Origin: Nemertoderma westbladi
Taxonomy: Eukaryota > Xenacoelomorpha > Nemertodermatida > Nemertodermatidae
Direction of reading: 5' to 3'
Assembly: GCA_032718475.1 (NCBI GenBank)
Contig: JAUCBJ010008205.1
Span: 1-64,000, forward strand
Length of the DNA stretch: 64,000 nucleotides
Positions 34,735 to 43,921 of this stretch are shown here, one piece after another (position 1 is the stretch's first letter; every line of letters starts with the position of its first letter). Below the pieces are notes generated by a model. The model was not told the origin of the DNA and searched no databases. It saw only the letters and a list, made by a program, of their open reading frames with translations. The translations under genes were made by a program, and so were the position numbers.

Positions 34735-35206
34735 ATGAAGGGTGGGGACATTACTATCAAACTCACTCCGCGCGCGAAACCTAAAAACTCATACGTCAAT
34801 AGGGCCATCCCAGCGAACCTGGAGGAGGCTTTCAACAGGGAACTGGACGAACCGAACAGGTGGCCATGGGGATTCTAGAACCAGCCAACGACGAAAACTG
34901 CCCCAGTGACTAGCTGAGCCCCATGGTTATTACCCGTAAAAAAGACGGCGAATCGGTCCGAATTACCGTCGACCTCCGGGAACTCAACGTGAACATCGTC
35001 CGCCCAACCTACTTCTCCCCATCCCCGTTCTATGTCGTTTTGCGGATCCTGCCCACCGCCGGTGTATTCACCGTTATAGACGGATTAAAGGGGTTCCACC
35101 AGGTCAACTTGGACTGGAGTTGGGGTCTTACAACATTCATCACACCGCGAGGCCACTACCGCTACTGCCGCATGCCCATGGGCTGGCACGGCAGCTCGGA
35201 TGTTTT
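34735..35206 (+). pseudogene. Ty3/gypsy RT fragment, copy 1, cut at the duplication joint
   Basis: The frame from 34923 reads M-V-I-T-R-K-K-D-G-E-S-V-R-I-T-V-D-L-R-E and V-F-T-V-I-D-G-L-K-G-F-H-Q-V, the first catalytic-Asp motif of gypsy RT, then P-M-G-W-H-G-S-S-D-V-F. At 35206 the RT stops abruptly inside a codon run and the polypyrimidine array begins. The same position in copy 2 (56479) continues into RT. Upstream residues (34740-34920) carry the usual pre-RT segment with a stop. Protease was not found. Confidence 0.9.
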
Positions 35207-35860
35207 TCTCACTTTCTGTTGTTTTTCTGGTTTTTCTCACTTCCATTTTCTGTCTTCCACTTTCTCTCTTCCATTTTCTGAATTCCATTGCTCTTTTCAG
35301 ACTTCCATTTCTTCATTCTGGTTTCCATTTTCTCACTTCCTTTCTCTCTTCCATTTTCTGAATTCCATTTATCTTTTCTGACTTCCATTTCTTCATTCTG
35401 GGTTCCATTTTCACACTTCCTTTTTCTGTCTTCCACTTTCTCTCTTCCATTTTCTGAATTCCATTTCTCTTTTCTGACTTCCATTTCTTCATTCTGGTTT
35501 CCATTTTCTCACTTCCTTTTTCTGTCTTCCACTTTCTCTCTTCCATTTTCTGAATTCCATTTTTCTGACTTCCATTTCTTCATTCTGGTTTCCATTTTCT
35601 CACTTCCATTTTCTGTCTTCCACTTTCTCTCTTCCATTTTCTGAATTCCATTTCACTTTTCTGACTTCCATTTCTTCATTCTGGTTTCCATTTTCTCACT
35701 TCCTTTTTCTAACTTCCATTTTCTGACTTCCTTTTCTCTATTCTGACTTCCATTTCTTTTTTCTCACTTCCATTTTCTGAGTTCCGTTTTCTGACTTCTA
35801 TTTTCTGACTTATGTTTCTCAGTTCTGACTTTAACTTTTTTTTATTCTGACTTCTTTATA
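35207..35860. repeat. Polypyrimidine array, copy 2
   Basis: Same units as 30300-30834 but about 120 bp longer. It abuts the truncated gypsy RT of copy 1 directly at 35206/35207, marking the duplication joint. Confidence 0.9.
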
Positions 35861-35896
35861 GGGCGGCAACGGCGCCCCATAACCTACTCTCTACAA

Positions 35897-36280
35897 ACCT
35901 TCAAAATATAGTTAACCAAGAAAGCAAATAAAGAGAAATTGGGCTACTCGACATACATGTCAATGAACCCCGGACTTCAACGACAGCGTGCATACGATCA
36001 CTGCTAATCTTCTATGGATATTAAGGTATAGCCAAATGTCGCTACAACAGAACACCACGCAATGGGTGGCTATGCCGTTGTGGGGAAGTGGAAGATGAAG
36101 AACACCTCATTTACCATTGATTGTTGTCGATACCAATCCTTACGAGAACGTTTACACGTGAATAAGAATACCAACTCAAATATATCAGACTTCTTCTCTT
36201 CTGACAATGCACCCTGCATTATTTCCCAGTTCTTCCAGAACGAAAGAGCCTTGCTAACCCATAAACCAAACTACTAATAG
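35897..36280 (+). pseudogene. LINE 3'-terminal fragment, copy 2
   Basis: Nearly identical to 30870-31255, including the same frame break. It is followed 40 bp later by the BEL element's left LTR at 36321. Confidence 0.7.
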
Positions 36281-36447
36281 CAATTAACAATATCATTTAA
36301 CATATATATTTATTACTTACTATAGAATTATATTCCCTAAATGCCGTGGATTTTCAAAATTTTATTTTATTCGAATTAACTTTGCTAAAAGATTACTTTG
36401 AGTCCTCATTTGTATTTGTTTATCTATTGTACGATGTTTAGTCAAGT

Positions 36448-36522
36448 GGTTCAGTAGCTCAGTCGGTAGAGCTTTGGAAATTATATATGTAGTAGGTATT
36501 GAGTTCGAATCCTAGTAAGTGC
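36448..36522 (+). other. tRNA-like sequence in the 5' LTR
   Basis: TAGCTCAGTCGGTAGAGC (36455-36472) is a perfect D-arm/A box and GAGTTCGAATCC (36501-36512) a perfect T-loop/B box, at tRNA spacing. The D stem (GCTC/GAGC) pairs fully; the anticodon and acceptor stems pair poorly. So it is a degenerate tRNA or the head of a tRNA-type SINE, not a working tRNA. The 3' LTR copy is at 50807-50881. It may confer RNA polymerase III transcription. Confidence 0.6.
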
Positions 36523-36599
36523 GAATTATTTTTTGTGCAGAATTTCAACTCATTTAAATTGACCGCTACAAATTAAATTGCATTTGTTTGTACCTAGAT

Positions 36600-36760
36600 T
36601 AACCAATGAGACTGTAGTTATTTGATTGTAACCAATGTCGTACAAGTTATATATTAGCTGGACCAATAGCTTTCTTTAAAAACCTGTTAGAACCTATAGA
36701 ACAATCGAGAATTTTCTCGATTGATTGCAGCACAAATTTGCTATATAAAGGTGCGATTTG
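36600..36760 (+). promoter_or_regulatory. LTR promoter: three CCAAT boxes, palindrome, TATA box
   Basis: CCAAT occurs at 36603, 36632 and 36663. A perfect 9-bp inverted repeat AATCGAGAATTTTCTCGATT spans 36703-36722, and the TATA box TATATAAA lies at 36742-36749. This is a compact polymerase II promoter; transcription should start about 30 bp downstream, near 36772-36780. All elements are kept in the 3' LTR (TATA at 51101). Confidence 0.7.
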
Positions 36761-36836
36761 TTCATTAGTTCACCTAATTCTTCTTGATTCACTATCTTAC
36801 ATTGTTTATTGTATAATAGTTATTATCTGATTTTGT

Positions 36837-36842
36837 AATAAA
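36837..36842 (+). terminator. LTR polyadenylation signal AATAAA
   Basis: AATAAA lies 88 bp after the TATA box, in the usual R-region position. The 3' LTR equivalent at 51196 would terminate the full-length transcript. The remaining ~1.35 kb of LTR would be U5-like and is unusually long. Confidence 0.6.
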
Positions 36843-38209
36843 AGTTAGAAATACTTGTCACATCTGCCCTTTTCTATCTGTTTTATCATGCTTCACCACT
36901 GTGAACCCAGCTAAGGGACAGGATGGCCGGCTAGAGATCGGGCCGCAGCAATGAACGGGAACATCAAGGGAATGTAGACAGGAGACAACCCGCAATACCA
37001 TCTTAGTTATTCGCCCATCGCCTGAAAGGTTAGACAGCGTTCGATGCCTTGCTACCTAAGCGTAAGACCAAAGATCAAAGGTAGAAGTAGTGACACGCTG
37101 TACGCCTAAAATTACATCTTAGTGACTGTACCGTTTTAATTCAGGAAAAAACCGCAGTAGACCTTCACATTCCTACGGGGGGGGGGGGGGGGGGGGGAGA
37201 GCAGGCAGAGATACTAGTACGCAGATAGGACGTAGGCACACCGGTACAAAGCATACACATTGGTAGGGTGCAGCAAACTGTACGCCTAACTCTTGCTAAG
37301 TACAGGTGCGTTTGCGACTATTTGTAGTACAACGGTGTCCATTGCATCAGAACTTGTAGGCTAGGGGGGTTGCTGTGTTTCACCTGAATTAGGATTGTAC
37401 CGTTCAGGCGGTAGGGCAGTTTATGACTAGGCGCAAATAAATTGAGGCTATTAGGGATATACTAACATCTACCGTGTCCCCACCAACGTCCTGATAGGAA
37501 GTTACCCAGCCTACCTAGGTGACTAAAATTCTAGATAAGAGCCAGGATAGCTATTTGTAACTGTACGCCTACAGTAGTAAACTAACACATTTCTTCTTAG
37601 TATTAGGGACCTGGTACCTAAAATTGCCGAATTCTGGGCGTAGCATTAACTTTATGCCTGAATTTGAGTCCTGGAAATACGCAAGAGGGGAAGGAGCCTT
37701 ATTATTCGTGAGTATTGGCCCTACAAGTTACAAAATTAGAATATTTGTAAAATGCACACCGTACCCAGTAATTATATATGTGAAGGAGCAAAACTGATCT
37801 TGACGGTTCAGAATTAACACACGCGCGTTAGAAATTATTTACACCTCAAAATATATAAAATTAACTTTCGTCCTTACTGCACTTTGCCCGCTAGTTAGAC
37901 ATCTCCAAATCTCTGCACCTAGCTAGCGTCCCTTTCGCCCAACCATATAAATCACACCGTGGCAAAGTATACGAGCCCCTTAGTCCGTCAGTGAGTCAGC
38001 CTGATTTTAGGATTCGCTGCGCGGGATTTTGTTTTATCGAAGTTTGTCTGCTCGTAGACTGTTTTCTGCCTCACCGGTTATAAGAGATCGATACTGCAAT
38101 ATATTCGCTTACTTAGAGTTTACTGTTTTGGTGAGAAGGTCGGATTTATGATTTGATTCACAAACTTTACAGTTAGATATTGCAGGTATTGTTACTGTCT
38201 CTTCTAATA

Positions 38210-39025
38210 GTAGGAATGTGTTTTACTGAACTACGGTTCGGTAGGACTAAAGTTATTTGAAAATTTTGTATTTTGAGGTAAAAGTTTATATTTGATTAGC
38301 TAAGTGCTAATTTAAAAAAAAAAATAAAAAAATAAAAAATAAAATTTGATTTGAACCGCGTGTAAAATATTTTTGGAATTGAATACCGGTGATTAAAAAG
38401 GGTTTAAATACCATATTGTACCGGCACAAAATAAATAATAAAAAGTTATTTTACCCTGTCGGTAAAATAAGGTACTCTCGATTTGTCCGGTCGTCGATAC
38501 AATTTTGTCCCCTCTGATTTTGTCTTTCCCGATTTTGACCCCGATTTTGTCTTTACCCGATTATGTCCTCTGTGTGTGCATGGTATGTGTCAGATTTGTG
38601 TTTACCGTAGTGTACTTGATTTCGTGAACATCTGTTGAGTACACGTGTACAGGACGGGTAAGTGGTTACTTGTTCCTAGCTTTCGAGCTGGTCAGTATTG
38701 TTGAGGAACGGTGTCCCCTCAATACTGCCGGCGAGGCAGGTGAAAACGTGTCAAAATTCCAATGTTGGGTAGCGCAAGCCCGCTTGGGACAAGACCGTCG
38801 GTTAGGCCCAAGGGCGACCTTGGTGCTCGATCGCTATCGACTGGTCCACCTGCCGGTTGACTCTTTGTTATACTTTGAGTTGGCTCAATGTACAGTCAGG
38901 CCACAGTAAGTTGACAGTAGCCGCCCATCTGGCTACACGTTCGACGAGCTGTGCTGGTGTGATCGGGGGACCGAAAACAGAACCCGGGAAGCATCAGGCC
39001 ACCCTCCGGCCCGGTCTGATAATAA
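38210..39025 (+). other. BEL leader region with candidate splice donors
   Basis: The ~0.8-kb leader between the 5' LTR and the gag frame shows no clear tRNA primer-binding site. CGGGTAAGTG at 38655 and CACAGTAAGTTG at 38903 fit splice donors. The gag-pol frame opens at 39026 with no ATG before roughly residue 135, so a spliced leader, a non-AUG start or an upstream frameshift is needed. Short open frames 38670-38909 and 38857-39111 could contribute a first exon. Confidence 0.45.
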
Positions 39026-39070
39026 CATCTGTCGGACTGGCCCCAGGGGTGGTGGAAAGGTGTCCGCCTC

Positions 39071-42000
39071 GTGGGTGCGCCTCGGGGAGGAGCCCAGAAG
39101 GACACAAGTGATCAGGGAAAAGCGCCAAGAAGGGACATCAACCAGATTACCAACCAAGGACGCGAAACTCTGAACGTTGCCGCGGAAATAGCGAAATTCG
39201 CAGCTAGACAAGGACTACCGGTGCAACAACCACCTAAGTTTTCCGGTAGCTCAAAACACTGGCACACTTTCGTAGACTATATCGAATCTCAGATCGCCGT
39301 GTGCGCCTTTACATCACGGGAGAAGTTTAATTACCTGCTTCAAACGTTGTCAGGAGAACCTAAACGTTTGTCGGAGACCTTCGTTGGTGTACTGGACGCC
39401 TTCGAACTAGCGTACGATCGTTTAACTTCGATCTACGGAGGTACAGTCAGCATGGCCAGGTCAGTGATAGAGGAACTCTGTAAGGGAGGGGCTATTACTA
39501 AACCCGTCGACTTATTAAAACTAGCTGACGAAATAAAGAACGCTATTACTACTTTGAGATCCATTGGACAACTTGACTACGGGAATACCCCTACAGTCCT
39601 ATTAAAGATCATAGGACGACTCCACCATCGACTTCGTCGGGAGTGGAGGAAGATCGAATACCAGCGGGAAGAGCGGGGTGGATTCTTAAAACTGGAAGAT
39701 GTGTACCTTTTGATATCCAGGGAAGCAGTGGTAGAAACTCGATCCAACTACACTGACCAACACATCGTAGCAGAAGGGATCACCTTGCCATCCTCCAACC
39801 GACAAAAACCCCAGACAACATCCACCAAGACGGCCACTTACGCCACACCGACGGAAACCCGACAATTCTCGGACGGTAGTAGGGTATCTGTGCCCATTGG
39901 AATAAAACAGACTAGACAGCAACTCAGTACAGACTTCAGCGGCTGCCAATACTGCGAGCATTTAGGCAAGCGGTATATCGGTCACAAGTTGAGAGGTTGT
40001 CGACAGTTTCGCGAGTTAAACTCGGAAGAACGACGGCTGCAGATACGGCCATTGGACTCTTGTTGGCGGTGTACGCGACACGGACACGTCCGCAAAGATT
40101 GCCCAAATACCGACACTTGTCCATCCTGTGGACGCAACCACGACGGTCTGCTCCACACAGACAGCCACACGCCGACAAAACGCTTCGCCAGGGAACACCC
40201 GGAAGCAGCAGCGAAATGTAATTCGGCCTACAATAATCGAGAATCGAAAACGACTCCAACCTTCGTGACACATATTAAGGATTGCTTCTCAGAACAATCC
40301 GGATCGTCGGACGAAGAGTCAGAAGACGACAACGTATATTCGGATGGAGATGAACAGCCATCGATCGCGCTTCTGATGACTGACCAACTAAAGGGTTTCA
40401 GTGTAATTCCGATTAAGATTACTGGCACAAAGGGGAGCAAGAGAATCTACGCTATTCTAGATTCAGCCTCATCTCACAGCTACGTGGATGAGCAGATAGC
40501 TGATGTCGTGACGGATCTCAGACAAGGTAAGCGCGTCAGTTACACCGTAAGTAGTATGCACGGACAACGTGCAATACCAGTGACACGAGTTAAGTTAAAC
40601 TTAGACACTCTTCTTCCGAAATCGCAACACAGCGAAAAGGAGAGGTCTTTGTTACCCTTTAAGGATTTGACTTTTGCGGCCACCAAGGACTTTAGTAACC
40701 TACTAGGTCCTGTCCCAGAACAATCCTTGGAGGACCGTAAGTATTTCAGACACCTTGGTGTACCTGAATGTCCTGTCAATTACAGATCAGTAGCAATGCT
40801 GATCGGGACAGATCAATTCAACCTACATCAAGTGTGGGAAACCAGACCATCGGTAGTCGTAGCAGGAAACGCATACGCCTGTAGAACGCCGATAGGGTGG
40901 TATACTCGAGCGCCTGTGCGCACACTAGACATAAGTGACGAGGAAGACGATGTACAAAGTACATGTAGTTTATTAACTACAAATTCAATTCATTCCTTTT
41001 CACACGACGTGGACCATACTACCTTACATACAAAACACGACAGACGTGTAACTAGTATGATAAGTCACAAGGAGCAGCTAATCCACCAGGTGAGTTTAGA
41101 ACTTGGGGAGAAGACGAGTCAGCCAGAGATTCCATCGACGACAGATGATAACGCCGGAAGGCTTGCGAGTCTACCTACACCAATAACCTCAACAATGCCC
41201 GTCAATATCGATGACTACGCGTTAAGAAACCATCAAGTGGAACAAGCTGCATTGGACAAAGAATTAACGGAGAAGACTATCAGGTGGTTAGAACAAGATA
41301 CAGCCGAACCTGGTAGCTACGAACCATGTATGTCGGAACAGGAGAAACAATCTTTGAAGATCATGGAAGGTACTATCCGCCAGACGAAAGACGGACATTA
41401 TGAGGTAGGGATGTTATGGCGTAGCCAAAGTCCTAAACTCATAAATAACTACCTGTTAGCTTTAAAACGTCTACACTCAATACGACAACGTCTATTAAAG
41501 GACGAGAAAGCCCATCTGCAGTATAACTCTCAGATGGAGACATATTTGACCAAGGGATACGCTATCCGAATGACTAACCCGGAGATAGTGACTGACCAAA
41601 CATATTACTTGCCACATCACTTTGTGAGACACCCCGATAAACCAGACAAAGTATGTGTAGTCAATGACTGTGCGGCTCTGTTTGAGGGAATGTCCCTCAA
41701 TAGTGAGTTAATGGATGGACCAAACATGAATAATTATCTTATGGGGGTGATTATGCGCTTCCGTCAGCGTCAAGTAGCTTTTACTTGCGACGTTGAAGCG
41801 ATGTTTCACCAAGTGAGAGCGTTAGAGCGAGACAGAGACAGTTTGAGGTTCCTCTGGTACCCGGAAGGAGACTTAAGTCTACCACCGCCGACTTACCAAA
41901 TGCAAGTTCGCGTTTTCGGTGCCAGGGACAGCCCAAACTGCACGATGTACGCCCTAAAACAAGCCGCTAGGGATCAGAAACATTTATATGACCCAGAGAT

Positions 42001-43921
42001 AATTAAAATCGTAGAACGTGACTTTTACGTCGACGATGGTTTACAGAGTTGTGACACAGTAGAACGTGCTACAACAGTAGCACATCAATTACGGGACTGC
42101 TTAGCGGGCGGAGGTTTTAACCTCACCAAATTCGCCTCAAACAGTGCCGAATTGGTAGACTCATTCGGAACGACTGAGCGTGGGGGTGGTGACATAGACC
42201 TAGAGTTCGAACCACTACCGACGACCAAGGTGTTGGGGCTCTTTTGGGACCCAAACACGGACAACTTTCGAGTGAAAGTGAGACTGGACAGTCAAGAAAA
42301 CACACTGACAAAGAGATCATGCTTGTCAAAATTGAGCCGATTGTTCGATCCATTAGGATTCATCAGTCCAATAATAATACTGCAAGCCCGAATTTTTATG
42401 CGCAGTATTTGGAAGGATGGACTGACATGGGACGAGCCGATCTCATCAGACCAAGTGGACTTATGGAAAACCTGGGAGGCAGAATTATCTTCGCTAGAGG
42501 ATTATTCCATACCCAGAGTCTACTTTCCATTACAAACGACATTTTCTGACAACTTGGAATTACATTGTTTTTCCGACGCTAGTGACAACGGCTTTGGTGT
42601 GGCAGCGTACTTGCGCAGACAAGTAGACTCAGAAGAATTCGATGTTTCGCTCATTACTTCTAAGGCAAAAACAATGCCTACTAAGTATATGACGACACCA
42701 CGAGCTGAGCTACAAGCCGCAACCCTGTCAACCACAATCGTGAACCTTATACAGACAGAACTACAGTCAAGTTTACAGATATTTTATTGGACTGACGCGA
42801 CGTTGGTTTTATTTTACATAAACAACGACACACTTGAATTCAAGACATTCGTAGCTAACTGTCGCGCAGAAATTCTAGACCGTTCAATAAAAGAGGATTG
42901 GCGACATTGTCCCGGACCACAAAACCCAGCTGATATTGCGTCGCGAGGAATGATGCCTGAAGAATTCTGTAAACCGGAGAACAAAGAATTTTGGCAACAC
43001 GGACCCCAATTCTTGCAGAAATCGACACTATATTGGCCGCCCTTATACGACAACAAGTCTAACACTATCCCTAAAGATGCGGAAATTAAAAAACCAAAGA
43101 AAGGGAAAGCAAAGAAAAAGACAGCGGCCAAACTTAAGAAAAAACCGAAGGCGAAATGGAAAGATATAACTTCAAAGGTCAAGAATGGAAGACTTGCGAG
43201 CCTTTCTACACCAGACATATCGCCAGACGGTCAACCAGACACGTTACTAGACAGTCAACCAGACATTTTGCCAGACATATCACAAAATGTTCCACCAGAC
43301 ACTAGTAACATATTGACAAATAGTGAAGCCGCAGTTTCTCTATTGGAGCGGCCTTCTATTGACAAACAACCAGATACGTTACCAGACGTATCGCCAGACA
43401 CGTTACTAGACGGTCAACCAGACGTTTTGCCAGACACGTCATTAGATATTTCGCCGGATGTTCCGCGAAACATTTTACCAGACATGTCACAAAATGTTCT
43501 ACTAGACACTAGTAACATATTGACAAATAGTAAAGCCGCAGTTTCCCTATTGGAGCGGCCTTGTATTGACAAACTACCAATTTTGACACACTTGAGCAAC
43601 CATAAGCACGGTGAAACCTCATGTATTACGGATGTGGGTAGTACCTACGCTAATGTAAATACAGGTGTTACTCTGCGCTCAAGAGACATACCAAACTTGC
43701 AACCTATGGTGAGACCTGGGATTAATATCGGCAGAAAATTAAGTTTACCGAAACCCACTGACCCCATAGAGTTCAAACCACCATTAACGATCGACTTACA
43801 AAGTACTGACAATCAAGGTAAGAAGACGAAGAAGGACAAATTACTTGTAGACCCGGACGGATCAACAGTCAACAAGGGAATACTTACCGGCGGACCCGTG
43901 GGCCCTTCTAGTAAATCATAA
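39071..43921 (+). CDS. BEL/Pao gag-protease-RT-RNase H polyprotein
   Basis: 1616 codons, annotated from GTG because no ATG precedes the gag domain (the frame is open from 39026). Order: DUF1759-like gag (residues ~50-220); zinc-binding Cys/His cluster with C-Q-Y-C (292-295) and C-W-R-C-T-R-H-G-H...C (331-344); aspartic protease with D-S-A-S at 464; BEL-type RT with V-N-D-C near 865, catalytic D907 in T-C-D-V-E-A-M-F and Y-V-D-D at 986-989; RNase H with D1169 in F-S-D-A-S-D, P-R-A-E-L and W-T-D-A. Then comes a lysine-rich segment (~1335-1375) and a spacer of P-D-x-x-P-D repeats (~1380-1515) holding a duplicated block around I-L-T-N-S-x-A-A-V-S-L-L-E-R-P. The frame ends at TAA 43919-43921. It makes virus-like particles and copies the RNA to DNA. 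All key catalytic residues seen are intact. Confidence 0.92.
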   Translation: MGAPRGGAQKDTSDQGKAPRRDINQITNQGRETLNVAAEIAKFAARQGLPVQQPPKFSGSSKHWHTFVDYIESQIAVCAFTSREKFNYLLQTLSGEPKRLSETFVGVLDAFELAYDRLTSIYGGTVSMARSVIEELCKGGAITKPVDLLKLADEIKNAITTLRSIGQLDYGNTPTVLLKIIGRLHHRLRREWRKIEYQREERGGFLKLEDVYLLISREAVVETRSNYTDQHIVAEGITLPSSNRQKPQTTSTKTATYATPTETRQFSDGSRVSVPIGIKQTRQQLSTDFSGCQYCEHLGKRYIGHKLRGCRQFRELNSEERRLQIRPLDSCWRCTRHGHVRKDCPNTDTCPSCGRNHDGLLHTDSHTPTKRFAREHPEAAAKCNSAYNNRESKTTPTFVTHIKDCFSEQSGSSDEESEDDNVYSDGDEQPSIALLMTDQLKGFSVIPIKITGTKGSKRIYAILDSASSHSYVDEQIADVVTDLRQGKRVSYTVSSMHGQRAIPVTRVKLNLDTLLPKSQHSEKERSLLPFKDLTFAATKDFSNLLGPVPEQSLEDRKYFRHLGVPECPVNYRSVAMLIGTDQFNLHQVWETRPSVVVAGNAYACRTPIGWYTRAPVRTLDISDEEDDVQSTCSLLTTNSIHSFSHDVDHTTLHTKHDRRVTSMISHKEQLIHQVSLELGEKTSQPEIPSTTDDNAGRLASLPTPITSTMPVNIDDYALRNHQVEQAALDKELTEKTIRWLEQDTAEPGSYEPCMSEQEKQSLKIMEGTIRQTKDGHYEVGMLWRSQSPKLINNYLLALKRLHSIRQRLLKDEKAHLQYNSQMETYLTKGYAIRMTNPEIVTDQTYYLPHHFVRHPDKPDKVCVVNDCAALFEGMSLNSELMDGPNMNNYLMGVIMRFRQRQVAFTCDVEAMFHQVRALERDRDSLRFLWYPEGDLSLPPPTYQMQVRVFGARDSPNCTMYALKQAARDQKHLYDPEIIKIVERDFYVDDGLQSCDTVERATTVAHQLRDCLAGGGFNLTKFASNSAELVDSFGTTERGGGDIDLEFEPLPTTKVLGLFWDPNTDNFRVKVRLDSQENTLTKRSCLSKLSRLFDPLGFISPIIILQARIFMRSIWKDGLTWDEPISSDQVDLWKTWEAELSSLEDYSIPRVYFPLQTTFSDNLELHCFSDASDNGFGVAAYLRRQVDSEEFDVSLITSKAKTMPTKYMTTPRAELQAATLSTTIVNLIQTELQSSLQIFYWTDATLVLFYINNDTLEFKTFVANCRAEILDRSIKEDWRHCPGPQNPADIASRGMMPEEFCKPENKEFWQHGPQFLQKSTLYWPPLYDNKSNTIPKDAEIKKPKKGKAKKKTAAKLKKKPKAKWKDITSKVKNGRLASLSTPDISPDGQPDTLLDSQPDILPDISQNVPPDTSNILTNSEAAVSLLERPSIDKQPDTLPDVSPDTLLDGQPDVLPDTSLDISPDVPRNILPDMSQNVLLDTSNILTNSKAAVSLLERPCIDKLPILTHLSNHKHGETSCITDVGSTYANVNTGVTLRSRDIPNLQPMVRPGINIGRKLSLPKPTDPIEFKPPLTIDLQSTDNQGKKTKKDKLLVDPDGSTVNKGILTGGPVGPSSKS
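41156..41175 (+). repeat. 20-bp motif, copy 1 (coding)
   Basis: GGAAGGCTTGCGAGTCTACC, reading Gly-Arg-Leu-Ala-Ser-Leu in the gag-pol frame, between protease and RT. Confidence 0.7.
43187..43206 (+). repeat. 20-bp motif, copy 2 (coding)
   Basis: GGAAGACTTGCGAGCCTTTC, again Gly-Arg-Leu-Ala-Ser-Leu, just before the P-D repeat spacer. Confidence 0.85.

Larger units (their letters stand above)
30300..35206. repeat. ~5.03-kb segmental tandem duplication, copy 1
   Basis: Landmarks repeat in order in copy 2: polypyrimidine array, GGGCGGCAACGGCGCC (30835 and 35861, offset 5026), LINE 3' end, GPCR exon, AACGAGC satellite and gypsy gag-pol. Copy 2 runs 35207-56479 but is split by the 16.25-kb BEL element, so its right part is offset by ~21.28 kb. 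Sequence identity is very high, with only scattered substitutions and one short indel visible (near 32243 against 53526). Confidence 0.9.
36321..38209 (+). repeat. BEL/Pao 5' long terminal repeat
   Basis: 1889 bp, starting TATAGAATTATATTCCCTAA and ending CTCTTCTAATA. The termini are TA...TA-like rather than TG...CA; the exact end is uncertain by one or two bases because the flank shares a T. It contains a tRNA-like block, CCAAT/TATA promoter, AATAAA and a 20-nt G tract at 37179-37198. Confidence 0.9.

Noticed and set aside
36448-36522. Functional tRNA gene
   Set aside because: The anticodon and acceptor stems do not pair; only the A and B boxes are kept.
37179-37198. G tract in the LTR as a G-quadruplex control element
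   Set aside because: It is a single homopolymer of uncertain length, prone to sequencing error; similar runs occur at many sites in the window.
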